A stretch of 64,000 nucleotides of DNA from Breviolum minutum Mf 1.05b.01. Lineage: Eukaryota > Sar > Dinophyceae > Suessiales > Symbiodiniaceae. The stretch's first letter is position 1. Every line of letters begins with the position of its first letter. The stretch lies in the NCBI GenBank assembly GCA_000507305.1, contig DF239112.1:251683-315682 (forward strand). The letters are read 5' to 3'. Positions 1 to 12,189 of this stretch are shown one piece after another. The position numbers and the translations under genes are program-made. The notes under the pieces were generated by a model, which saw nothing but the letters and a program-made list of their open reading frames with translations, did no database searches and was not told the DNA's origin.

Positions 1-227
1 CCAACGCCCCATTCGCCGAAGATGATGCCAGGAACAACACCAGGAAAAAAAAAATGGGTCACAAGGTCAAGCTTTTGACGTACGAAAAAGTAACTTCTTT
101 GCAATTTTGAGTCAATCTTTCAAAGTTGATGTAAAAAGGTGGGATAGTTGATATAAAAAAGGATTTTGGGGTGATAAGAGCAACCAAAAAAAAACTGGGT
201 AGGATTGCATCCTCTATATATATGTAT

Positions 228-228
<1 letters not shown>

Positions 229-258
<30 letters not shown>

Positions 259-560
259 CCTAAACAACCAGGGGCCCTGAAATTTCATTGCTCATATGGG
301 TTTTATGGGTTGTCAGCCCTGAAAACGTCGTTTCAGCTCCACAAGAAACCCCTCAAACTCCAAGGCTCAAGATCCATTGATCCTGATTGATAGGCACAGC
401 ACCCAAAGCATCAGGACATAACCTACCGGATTATCCGGCGTCCGGATGGGTGAGGAACGGTAAATGATGTGAATGTAATTGAATGTATATATATATATTG
501 TATATGGAATGATATATTTCTTTGCAATATATTATATTATATATATATATATGATATATG
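229..560. repeat. TA dinucleotide runs
   Basis: (TA)n at 229-258 and AT-rich stretches at 484-560. They generate short low-complexity ORFs only. Confidence 0.8.
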
Positions 561-2358
561 TATACGTACATTATTTATAGCTGCAACTTCATTGGTTTTC
601 TTCTGGAGGATTTGACCCTTTAAAAGGAAGGACAAACCTGTTCACAAAAAAGGGGTCAGGTGTGATCTAGGTAGACACAGAAAGAGAGGCATGTCACATG
701 TCCCAGAACAGCTGCCCCCATCTGACACAGGACATCTACTTGAGAAAGGAGGACAGGGGGTGCACTCTTCATAAAATCCAAGACATGCATGCTTCAACTT
801 TGCCTGGGAAGAAAACCTCCCCAAAAAAATAATTCAACTCACTGACTCTTCCACTCACCTTCCTATGTTTGGATACTCTGTCTCCAACTGCCCTCTACCA
901 ACCGTTCATGTTGTCAAGACACATGTCGCAGGTTTCTCGGAAGGGTGGTTCTCCACGGAGAAAGATCCGACCGGTCTCCTTGGTGCTTGAGATTGATTTC
1001 TTGGAATGAACCGATCAGGATTGGATGCCAGGAATTTCATGGCAGGTTCAGCAGCTTCCTACATGGAGACAAAAGGGCTCTGCCCCGAAATCATGTCAAG
1101 CTTCTTGAGTTGGATTGTAATCACATGCAATCTCCATACATCATGCGCATTGAAATCAAATTATTGTAGCGAAAAGCAATCGCATATTTCTGACCCAATT
1201 GTGTATCATTAATGTATCATTGTATATGAAGTATAGTCATGTATGACATCACCTCTCTCTTGTAGCGTTCAACTTCAAGGGTTTCGTATACCTCAACCCT
1301 TCACCCATTTCCCAAGCAAGCATCCATGAGGAAGAAATCGAAGGTGATCTTTCTACAGAAAGACACTGACCTCAATCAATGAAAAACCCATTTCACCAAT
1401 ATGATCGAGTGTCATCTCCACCATGTCATCAACCATAAAAAATACAAGTGTGGATTCTTTGGTTGGTTCACTTGGTTACCATAGCTCTATGAGACCATTC
1501 CTCGAAAAACGACAAAAATGTCGTTGGTAACGCCGGGAAAGTACCAAACCGTTGAAGCTTTCAGTCCAGACAACAAAAACTCATCCCATGTCTCCCATTA
1601 GGCCCATTAGGAGTTTCACTCAAACGCAAATCAAAAAAAAATGCTGAAGCAAATTGCAGCGCACTCGGTGTTGTTATCCTTAGTGGCAAAGGTAAAATCA
1701 ACAAAAATACGAGAAAAAAAATGGGAGATGTCAGTATCACTTGAAAGCCTTTGGTTGTTGATTCTACAAAAATGACCTGACAATGATGAATGTCATCCAA
1801 CCTCCAATCTTCAAAAACCTCCAAGTTGAGCTGACTGGTGACCTGTACCGTCATTTTGGATTGCAGTACCTTATGAATCCTACCAGGTTTTTGTATGAAC
1901 ATGTGACATCACTTACGTATCTGTCACTTCAAATCATTCAGTCCATTCAACAAACCAGAATCTGTCACTTGGCAACCAGCCACATCATACAGCTTTATAC
2001 TTCAGCTTTTTGGGACCCAAACTTGAAAGTTTCCCATGAATTGGGGCTTGAAGGAATCGAGCCATGAAGAATTTTCAGAATCAAACAAGCCAAAAAAAAA
2101 AACTTTCCATCAGTCTCCTTCAAGAGCATCAAAAAATTCAGAAAGGTCACATCCCGAAAAATCACCCACAAAGGGGATATTTTCTTATCGATAACTTTAT
2201 GAATCCTTACGAAAGACGATGGTCAACGGGGGCATGCTTCGTGCATCCTCCAAGAATATCCACATGTCGCATGGGTGAATGCAAAGGAAAACTCCCTTCA
2301 AAAGTCCCTTGCAAAGATTCAAAAAAAAATGAAAAAATCTCATGTGGTTTTTGAGGCT

Positions 2359-2470
2359 CTAGTTGGTGGTTTGTTTCAACCCCTTTGAAAAATATGCTCG
2401 TCAAATTGGATCATCTTCCCCCACAAATCGGGGTGAAAAAAAAAATATTTCAAACAAACCAGCCACCCAG
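2359..2470. mobile_element. Family B element, diverged copy
   Basis: CTAGTTGGTGGTTTG at one end, core CAAATTGGATCATCTTCCCC, and AAACCAGCCACCCAG at the other end. A short partial copy also lies at 45803-45835 (TAGTAGTTGAACCACCC). Confidence 0.7.
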
Positions 2471-2696
2471 GGCTTTCATGCTTCATGCACACTCCGACCA
2501 ATAGAAAACTCAACGAACCTTCTGTTCCAAATTTTTCATGACGGACCTCAACTCCCTGGCATTTTTTCCACGAAATTTTCGAGATCGATTGCAGTTGAAG
2601 CTTCCCAAAAGTCCAGCCCAGGTAACTTCAGTTGAAGAGATTGCTGTAAGTGTAGCATGGGATGCAGCAACACAGGATATCCTCAAGTTGCCAGCG

Positions 2697-2812
2697 ATTT
2701 GGGTCTTTCCAAAAACTAGGGGTTTTTGCCCCAAATCATCCATTTTAATAAGGTTTTCCATTATAAACCCATCCATTTTGGGCTACCACTATTTTTGGAA
2801 ACATCCATTTGG
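2697..2812. mobile_element. Family A MITE, diverged copy
   Basis: Same inner inverted repeat as the 4362-4471 copy (CCAAATCATCCATTTT and AAACCCATCCATTTTGGG), but the outer ends have more mismatches. Confidence 0.75.
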
Positions 2813-4361
2813 AATCCAACACTTGGTTGAAATCATTTCTTTAAAAAATGGGAGTTGTGAAACTTTTTTTTTGGTCGAAAGGAAAACGGTTGAAATCATA
2901 TAATTCATGACATGTAACATATTTCTAAAGCTCACCGTCTATCAGAAAAATTCCAGTGGAAAATCTACTATCTCAATTGGTGGGAAAAATGCAGCTTCAC
3001 CTATGCTGATAGACCTTTGCACACCTTGGAAGTTTACATCAAACGAGCCAAGATGCTCATGAGAAGTTCTGCGAAGTCGGAAGCATAGTACCTGAATCGC
3101 CGATGACATGCAGATGCTTTGGAACAAACCCATTGGTCCGCATCGCGTACCTAAATTATGAACAAAAATCCCAAAACATGTTTCTTAAATTGAAATAGAG
3201 GGTGGGTGGTTAAGCCTATAACGGTAGGGGACGTTGCCCCAATAAAAGCCACCAAAATAACCAAGATTTTGCCACGTAACATCATTCAAATGCAAGTTGG
3301 GACGAAGTCGATGCATGCCAAGATTGTTCAACACACGTCTCACGTCTTTAAGAAAACTCAACGCAAATGGCCCAAATTTTCTCTCTCTCAGATACTTTGA
3401 CAATAAAGATCTTGGGTCACTCATGAGAAATTGTGAGTTTGAACTTGACCCACACAACCAAAAAGCACAGGACTTCTGGTGATCTAACAATGGCTCCAAA
3501 ATTGGGGTACCACAAAATTGGGCATGGTTTAATGTGTATTGATTGCAACCGCCACCTTTTAACAGTCCCCAAGGAAGTTGGAAGGAAACCAAGAAACACA
3601 CCAAAAAGGTGAATCTGTGCGGAATGCGGAGATTACCAGATGTGAAAGGTAAATCCGGTTGAGGGTCCAAGTCCAATAGTTTCTGCACAAGACAAAAAGT
3701 TTCCATCATTCAGTTTGGATCCACTTGGGATGGAATTTGAATTTTGCATTTTTGTAAACAATCTCGTGGAGGCATTTTCGAAGCCTAGGCGTTGGTAATT
3801 TTTGGAATCATTGGCAACACAGATATACGGAGTGCTGAGGGGTTGTCCTTGAGATGTGTTTTGAACGAAAAAATTGCGCACTAACAAAACAACAATTTCA
3901 AACATTTTCCAGATGACTCTCCAAAACCAGCCAAAACCGGCCACATCCCAACTTCCATATGTTTCCCTATCGCCATGTGCACCTCCTTGTTGGCAGCAAG
4001 TCGAAATTGATATCACCCTCGGGCCAACGAGGCGATGATAAATTAGAAAAATTGCTAAGGTGGCGACTCCTACGGTCGACACCCCTACGGAGGGCCTACT
4101 GTAACGGAGGGGATTTGCATCACATAAATATCGTTCGTTTCATTTTGAAGAATTCGGTATCCGAGTCCAAGAACACTTAATAAGCACCACTCCTTTATGA
4201 ACATGTGACGTTTCAATATCACGAGTTCAAAGAAAACCATTCAAAAACGCCCGAAAAGCCACTCTCTGGCTCTCCGTAAAATAAAAAACATCTTGCAGGA
4301 CTTCTCATGCTCCCCATCAACAAAAAAAAACGCGTGAAGAAAATGGAACAAATACTAGAAC

Positions 4362-4471
4362 ATATGGGTGTTTCCGAAAATAGGGATACCCCCAAATCAT
4401 CCATTTTGATAGGGTTTTCCATTATAAAACCATCCATTTTGGGGTATCCCTATTTTTGGAAACACCCATAT
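4362..4471. mobile_element. Family A MITE, complete copy
   Basis: About 110 bp with near-perfect ends, ATATGGGTGTTTCC against GGAAACACCCATAT, and a long inner inverted repeat (CCAAATCATCCATTTT). No coding capacity. Related copies are at 2697-2812, 5885-5998, 12060-12168 and 35734-35850. Confidence 0.85.
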
Positions 4472-5695
4472 ATCATCGCACAAAAAAACCCTTTACAAAA
4501 ACGAACTCTCCATGCAAGCCCCTGACTGGGATTCTTGAGAACCGGGAGGGCCCGCCGTAAGTTTTGTGTACATAAAATCCATCGGGATTCTTGGGAACAT
4601 GGAGGGGCCTGTGCATGAATTTGCCCTTTTGTTCTTTGAAGCCTTTGGAGATCTTGATTGTGTCCAGGTTTTGTTCCATTCAAAGAATAGTCTAGAGTCG
4701 AAACTTGCAATGCAAATTCCTTGCGGACAATCACACCGACATGTCCCAAATGCAGTTTTCAATGCAGTGGCCCGAACTTTCACATTTGAAACGCAAAATC
4801 AGCATTCACAGACACTTGACGCTTCCAAAATTCAACTTAACACAGATACCTTGCAGTGCACATGTGAAGTACAAGTTTGAAAAAATATACTATACTATAG
4901 TAGTATAATAGTCAATAGCCCGAACTTCTAACCTACAAAGCAAAATCCACATGGAAGGGAACATTCAAAATCATCGAGTGGAAAAAAGGACAATAGAACG
5001 AATAAGTACCAACAAGTTGCAAATAGGTAAGTCAGACCACTTCTATTTATTGTCTGGTCAGACCTCTTTTTGAGGTCGCTTCAAATTTCCAATCCTCAAA
5101 GGATGGCTTCCAGTTATGCACATGGCAAGTTCCTTCAAACAATGACTCACAATGAGTGGGGCCACCGTGGCCACGCGTTCATGGTGTTGTCCCCAAAACA
5201 TGCAGGAAATGATTGCCTTTCAGCACCCTCACTTCCGAAAAAAAGAAATCTACCCTCCTGAAACCAACATGTTCGCCCTTGAAAGCCTAGACCCCTAGAA
5301 GTTGGGAGATTCCTTTTTTTGAAACCCATCAATTTTTATGGGCGAACTGTTCGTTTTAGGGAGTGTATCAACATCCTTCAAATTTCTTCAACTGTCATGT
5401 TGTTTCTACATCTTTTCAGTTTTGTTCGCAAGGTGTTCTTCCGTTTCCACGGTTTCCCATGCCCTTTTTCACCACAACTTGGCCCTGGCATTCGCTTCTT
5501 TTTTAAAGCTCAAGGTGCCGTATCGAAGGACCGTACGGGGCAGTTCTTGTATATGGCAAAGAACTCTCCTAACTCGTAGTAGCGGATATAGTGATACCTC
5601 ACATCTTGGGAAAATGGCTGCTGATCAAATTTTGAGTGTCATCTGCTTTTGCGACGTCGTGAGTTGATCTGAGAGTCGCATCTTTTAAAAATACA

Positions 5696-5792
5696 CTCCG
5701 GTAAACTAACATAGCAATGGAAAATGAACTCATTGAAGATGTATTTCCTATTGAAAATGGTGATATTTCATAGCTATGTTAGTTTACCAGAG
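5696..5792. mobile_element. Inverted-repeat element, AACTAACATAG type
   Basis: Ends CTCCGGTAAACTAACATAGC and GCTATGTTAGTTTACCAGAG pair over about 20 bp. One end of a second copy appears at 37374-37405. Confidence 0.7.
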
Positions 5793-5884
5793 GGTATCAA
5801 GATGTGTGTTGAGAAATCACCCAACCCAAGAGGTCATGACCACCAAATCCTGAAAACACAAAATCAGTCCATCCCGTATTTATC

Positions 5885-5998
5885 TATGGATGTTTCCAAA
5901 AATAATATTATGGTATCCCAAAATGGATGGTTTATAATGGAAAACCCTATTAAAAATGGATGATTTGGGGGTACCCCTATTTTCGGAAACATCCATAT
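5885..5998. mobile_element. Family A MITE copy
   Basis: Ends TATGGATGTTTCC and GGAAACATCCATA bracket the family core in the orientation opposite to the 4362 copy. Confidence 0.8.
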
Positions 5999-7823
5999 AC
6001 ATGTCGAATAGATATCGAATGGATACTAGGGATTGACCATGGGGATGTCTGGAAATGATTGACCTCCTCAGCGGAAGCCATGGAACCAGCCAAACTGCCA
6101 GTACCTACTCTGACCAAAGCTGAAGTGTCTCCATTTCGGGATCCCTAAACAAAAAGTCAACCATTTCCTGTTTTCTGATGTACAAGTTGTAGGTGTAAAG
6201 GGTGTTAAAGGTGTCTGGTGCAATAGGTGTCTTTTTTTCTGCATTCGAGACACGTGGTGCTATCGCGAATACGTAGGATGCAAAGGAAAAGCGTCTGGGC
6301 CAGCTCCACTTTGTTCAAAGAACAGAAGCGCAACATGACCTTGGTCATCCAATTTCCCCTGAGTGGCGGGCACCTTTCGGCCAGCAGCAAAAAAAGTTGC
6401 GTGATTATTGTTGGAGTGGGCTGGTTTTGTGGCCACACTCCTTTTATCAGAAGTGGATGTGTTTTCGTTTACAACAAAAAATCCAGATTCGTCTTGAAAT
6501 TCACACCTACTGTCATCTTCTGTTCTGTAGGGCTCTGCTTCCGGATGTGTTTTTCCAGCAATCCCTCCTTTCTTGGTGCCAGGGTGCCCAAAGGAACTTG
6601 TCCCAAGTAGCTTCTTCTTCACAGTCGCCCAACTTCAAAATACATTTCAGGAGTCTCAAGACCCATTTCCTCCGATCTTGAATCAAGACCTGGGGATCTT
6701 GGAAAACAAAACAGCTGAAACGGTGTCAGATTGCGAAGAGCTACAGAACTTTGAGGTGAGTTCACGAAAATCTTGCTGAAATATGATCAACTAGAATCAT
6801 CTCCCATTCCCTCCGAAAAACAAATCTATACCATACTCATATACAATGAAATTGTTTACAGTATATTTGGGTATGTATATAGTGTAGTAGAACAAACAAA
6901 AATCCATGGTTTTTCCCGTATGTGTTTCTGGGGGGGGGGGGTTCATCCATACCAGACATATATACCCAGGCCATGGGGCATCAACCCTTCCCGCCAAGCG
7001 TCTGGGAGGACTTCGGCACTCACCGAGTACACGGTGGTGTAGAAGGAATCATCTTCCTCCAAAGCCTTCAATCCCTTGGTGGGTCAGTCGTGACCCGGGG
7101 ACCACGGAACGACCCGCAAGTTTGTTGAATAGGACAGAAATATGAAATACAACCAAAAAAACACAGGACTCTGGACCGAGTTTTTTTTTCCAGGAAAATA
7201 TATACAAAACCCCATCTTATGGAAAGATACTCGTTGATTCATACGGTGAGGTTCCACCAAGAATTTGCTAAGAAGAGGGAATGAATGAAGCAGAAAACTA
7301 ACATGTCATGATTTGAAGTATGGATGAGTGTCAGAAAGCCTTCTGCTTCGAGTATCCCAGGTATGTGTACCTTCCACGCCACCAAGACTGAAAGCTTTAC
7401 TGCCATTCTGGGCCATTTAAGTCAAAGCATATTCTTAAGGAAAACAGCTGAGACTGGACAAAACAGCTTTAAAAAAGATCGCCACAAAAATCCCAAAGAT
7501 TGATCTAAAGAAGTTCGATTGATAACGTGCGGCGGTGCGAAGTCGAATTTTGGGTTTCAGTTTGATTTGGAGGGGAGACTTGACAAAAAAATGACCGCTT
7601 AAAAGATTTGAATCCAACAGAAGATTCAACTCACCAGAAATTTCAACTCCATAATCTATCTTTTTCGAGGTACTTTCATGACCAGTCAAGATTGCCATTT
7701 TTGGCATCTTTCAATTGCAACATGTCATGATTAAGACGGTGTTTCAGATCTTGAAATTGTTTTCGTGATTTCTTCTCTGGCATTCCTCACGACAGCATGG
7801 CTCATTTATACAGCCGGGCATAA

Positions 7824-7935
7824 CCCCCCGGAAAATTAACATGTCCCCAAAAAAAAGGACCAGTTTAAAAGGAATTTTTGATCTTCTAAACCATCAATTT
7901 TCAAGGGATCGGATATGTTACTTTTCAGGGGGGGT
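7824..7935. mobile_element. Family C element
   Basis: CCCCCCGGAAAATTAACATG and the matching ATATGTTACTTTTCAGGGGG bracket an inner inverted repeat. Confidence 0.65.
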
Positions 7936-8896
7936 AGCTCTAAAGTTTCACAAAGCCTAGTAAAACAGTAGGTTTTTTGAAGCCTCAAAGCTGAAAGAAA
8001 AGGCTCAACTCTGGCGTGATTTCAATGCTACCCCCGATTTGTGACCCAACAAAAAAGAATCTTTGCAGCTTGGGACGGCACAAAAAATTCTGGCAACCAT
8101 TGTCCAAATAGCCCAGTGGCCAAAAACAGGATTTTCTGCTGAACGTCCCGTTGTTTTAAAGTCTGATTCTTTTTCATCCAAGGCACATGAAAGACATTGT
8201 AGATCACCAACCTCAATTTCTGTCAGAATGAGATTTCAATGGTACTCTTCTTCAACTTCTGAGATTTCTTTCTTATGGAAAATCTCAAAAGTCACCAAGC
8301 TGAAAATTTTCCGGCCAATTTGGAAGGAGGGGGATTCCAAGTCATCCTGGCTAGTGAGAGATTTTTGGCACCCATTCCACCATACCTGATGCAACAACCA
8401 AGACTGTCCATACAGTACGGATCTCTTGAAAACCCAACGAATCTCCACAGCGGGGTCCGTGTTGAAAGGGAGAATTTGGAAATATCTTGAAGCAGGGTTC
8501 GATAGATAGAGGTCATCCCACCAGGGCCCAAGCTCATGACTTGTTGTTTGTTTCTCTTTTTTGGGAAGGGGTAGGTTATGTAGCATATATCTTCTTTTTC
8601 CGGCCCATAGCATTCTGCTACTGTAAAAAAAAGTCAGAGTCAGTGGCTGACCCAGGGAAATCGCTTTCGTTCAATCACAAGTTGACAAAAATTTAGGCTT
8701 TCTTTAAACGCGCCAAAATGAATGGTTTGGCCAAACTTCTCCGGTTTTCTATGAAGCGATTTTTTTGTCTCCAACACCAGTTTTGTTGGAATTCTCATGG
8801 GTTGAAAAAAAACACCCCAGCTTTATCCTCAATTATGACCAATCCCAAAGACTGGGGGATTCACCAAATCCCCCGAGGTTGAGGCCCGGTGCTCAC

Positions 8897-9733
8897 CCGA
8901 AATGTTCCGACATCTGCAGCTGAGGAACAAATGCCTCTGCTGAATACTGATGGATTCCAGGTATAAACCCACCTGAAAAAGTCAGGGTTTTTCGACCGAA
9001 GATTCCACGTAGAGAAGGACCGAGACAAGAAGGACCTACCCTGATGCAGCTGCAATTGACTCCACGAAAAAAAAAAACATCCAAAAGGATTAGATACCAA
9101 AATGTTTTACCTTTAGAACAAAAAAAAACATCGACATTAACCATTGCCAGAGAAATCTAAATTGGGCTGTCCACTGTCCATCTGATTTGGTTGTCAGGGT
9201 ACAGGATTGCCTTCCACCGGGTGTTTCCACCACCCAACCACCCACCACCCGACCGACCTCTGGATTGGGCTCGGGTGGGGAACTCCTTGCAAAGATCCCT
9301 ACACAACGTTTGCCCACATTCAGGATGCGTTGAAGCAATGTAGGACCTCCATCGTCCTGTCGAAGCTCAAAACCGGAAGAACCGGGAAAAATTTCCATGG
9401 AAATTCCTGGAAGGAACCGAAACAACAGCAGACCTCCTGGTGGATTTTAAAATAACAGCAGTCCAAGGCCCAAGAAACTGAGCTTGGCCCCAATAATGAG
9501 GAAAAAAAACATGGCTTTTTTCAAAAGGTAAGTCCGGGGACTTCAAAGCAAAGTGTTAGTTTCTGCGTGAATTTTTTTGGGGAGATGGTATCATGGCATC
9601 CATTTCCCACAACCAAACTCGCCATTTTTCTTGAACAGTAAAAACTGGCTAAAAGTCTTTGGTCTATCTTCTCCACACCGGAAAATCAACACTCCTCCTG
9701 CTGTTGTTGTGCCGCTTGCTGCTGCTCCGCCAT
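8897..9733 (-). CDS. Candidate 5' exons of an unidentified gene
   Basis: Family not recognised. A possible start exon 9698-9733 encodes MAEQQQAAQQQQ and ends at a GA donor. Exon 9308-9356 encodes DDGGPTLLQRILNVGK plus one base (GT donor). Exon 8897-8972 completes Arg and encodes GFIPGIHQYSAEAFVPQLQ, then MSEHF, with a GTGAGC donor. All phases agree and acceptors are AG-G. The gene should continue left of 8,897. An open minus-strand stretch around 8240-8600 could contain the next exon, but no clean junction was found. Confidence 0.35.
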
Positions 9734-9819
9734 AGTGCATCATGCCCCCCTTTAGGGGGGGAAAGCTGAGGTCCAACAAAGAAACAACATGAAAAGTTTG
9801 AACAAGTTCTTTCCTTTCA

Positions 9820-9920
9820 CTAGCTGGTGGTTGAACCAACCAACTTGAAAAATATCAGTCAAATTGGATCATTTCTCCAGGTAGGGGTGAAAATAAAAGA
9901 CATTTGAAACCACCACCTAG
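9820..9920. mobile_element. Family B element copy
   Basis: CTAGCTGGTGGTTGAACC at one end and CACCACCTAG at the other, again with CTAG at both borders and the AATTGGATCAT core. It lies just upstream of the candidate start exon at 9733. Confidence 0.8.
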
Positions 9921-10603
9921 TTCAGGGCTCGGTGTTTTGTCTACATCATTTTTCACACAGTTTATTGAATTTCATGTCTAAGCTCCCCCGAGAATTTTGC
10001 AGGAAAATCGGTCACTTGTTGAACACGACAGGGATGTTTTGATGTTTTTCTCCGAGAAAAAACAGGTCAAAGTGGAGTTACATAAACCTCTCGAGGCCTT
10101 GGTTTAAAAAAAAAAAGAAAGTTGTTTAGCCACGGCTGTTCAAATTCCTCACATTCTCATACCCGCTTTTATTTGAAGAACTTCCAGTTCATCTGATTTT
10201 GTGTAAGCTCCAGGAGAAAATCATGGTTTTTGACGACATCCTTGAATTTCTTTATGAAGGTCGGAAAATTCACCAAAAAAAAAGCTGCCAGATCCGGTGG
10301 TTTGTTTATCTTAAAATTTTGGCAGCTTTCCTCTTTCATCTTGTTGCCCTGCCTGTTTGAGCCGCTTCTGCACAGTTTAAACGGCCCAAATGTCTAAATC
10401 TTTGACATGTCTCGTGGAAAAACATAAGTTGGCTCATCAAATGATCCGTTCATACCCCTTGGAGCTGTGATTTTTTGAGACATAAGTATCATCATGATAC
10501 ATCGCCACCATTCAGAAATCCCATTACAATCCAGTATCACCAATATCTCTCACAAGGTAATCTTGATATCAGAGACACTCAATGTATGGTGTACTCCCTG
10601 GAA

Positions 10604-10701
10604 GTTTAACAGCCCACCCCTGAAAATAGGCCGGGCCCTCAAAAGGAAAGGATCGTCTACCATCTTTTTTTTGAGGGGCCTTCAGGGGCCAGCTGTTAAA
10701 C
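10604..10701. mobile_element. Family C-like palindromic element
   Basis: GTTTAACAGC with CCCCTGAAAATAGGCCGGGCC is mirrored by GGGGCCTTCAGGGG and CAGCTGTTAAAC, making a long imperfect hairpin. Confidence 0.6.
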
Positions 10702-11583
10702 CTCAGAGTTGGTTGGATAGACCATACACTCCAATAAAACTAACATGACATTAGAAAATCCCCCATCTTCCAACAGGACATACATCGACTCATTCATGCT
10801 GGATTTTCCAGCCAGTCAGTTTTCGGTGCTGTACATAGTCAGTGGTCCCCCGTTTTTTGCAGCAAAATTGAGCTCCCAAACCAGAAAACACCGCGACCTG
10901 GATATCTCCCCAAAATGATCCCTGGCCATGTGAAAATCGCCGGCTGGGGGGGTCCAGGGTTGGGATCCTAGAACGATGATCCGGCTTCCTTTTGGGACAC
11001 TGGGATGGCCTATTTTTTTTTGGAGATGCGAACTCAACAACTGTTTCAGGGAATTTTATCCAAAGCGAAATATCTAAAGCTGAAAACACCAACTCTGAGA
11101 CAATCATCCAAACATCCGGGATTTGTTCAAGGTGACAGTGGAGCAAAGCCATCATCCGTTTTTCGTAGCCATTTTCAGGTCCAACCTCGAAAAACATCTT
11201 CATAAAACTTTTCTGTGGACCTGTTTTTTTTCCATGATGAGGAAGAGCTATTAATATAGGTCCCGTCTATATGTATACATGAAAATATATATTATAGTAT
11301 TTAAATAGTGTCTATAGTGGATGTACTTTGAAGCACCTCCCACTTCCATATGTATCATCGTGTATGCATGCACCAATGCACTTTTTGATCTTGACCCTTT
11401 CTTCCAAAGAAAAACATTGCAAGGCCTTCTTTGAAGTAGGCGAATCTCAACATTCGGAAATCAGGGCCTTAAAATGTTCATCATCAGCTCCACGACTTTG
11501 AATACACATTGAGGGCCAATGACTCCATCTCCAAATTCCATCGCATCTATGGATGTTGCGTATTCTGGAAGCAAAACGCAAAA

Positions 11584-11706
11584 TGCACCCCCGGAAAATT
11601 AACATGCTTCACCCAAAAAATCCACCCTGTTTTGAAAAGAAACAGCATCTGAAAACCAAACCTTCATGACTTTGTGGTTCACCCGTTAAATTTTCAGGGG
11701 TGCATC
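11584..11706. mobile_element. Family C element
   Basis: ATGCACCCCCGGAAAATTAAC at one end, and GTTAAATTTTCAGGGG followed by TGCAT at the other. Confidence 0.7.
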
Positions 11707-12059
11707 ATTTTTTAAACATCATATTGGATGAAACGTTTGAGAAATGGTTTGATTTTCCACCTTTGCTGACTGAGTTTTGATTGTCCCAAAGGGCACCCTC
11801 AAAAAAAACACCTTGCTTTGAGAAGGAGCATCATCTGAACCAAACCTTCATGACTTTGTGTTCCAACCGTTAATTTGCTAGGGTTTTAATATTTGGTATA
11901 AACCATGTTTCATACCCCGGTTGGAGATTCATCATTGGAGATGATTGAAATCCATTAAATTTCGTCACACTGAAAAATTTTCACGAGTGTAAAAATTGAT
12001 GCCTTCAGAAATCCTACAAGAACCACCTGACATCTATGAAACCTACCAAATATCAACTG

Positions 12060-12168
12060 GTGGGTGTTTCCTTAAATGGTGGTACCCCCAAATCATCCAT
12101 TTTAATAGGGTTTTCCATTATAAACCATCCATTTTGGAGGTTTTACCCCTATTTTTGGAAACACCCTG
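12060..12168. mobile_element. Family A MITE copy
   Basis: Ends GGGTGTTTCC and GGAAACACCC bracket the same ATCCATTTT core. It lies just 3' of the candidate gene ending at 12190. Confidence 0.8.
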
Positions 12169-12189
12169 GTTGGCCGGATTTTTGTTCCA

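Larger units (their letters stand above)
1..8240. other. Mostly non-coding; no confirmed gene
   Basis: Apart from the listed elements, I see no supported exon. A minus-strand stretch at 6260-6622 (TQGKLDDQGHVALLFFEQ) looks weakly coding but has no family match or confirmed splice sites. Confidence 0.4.
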
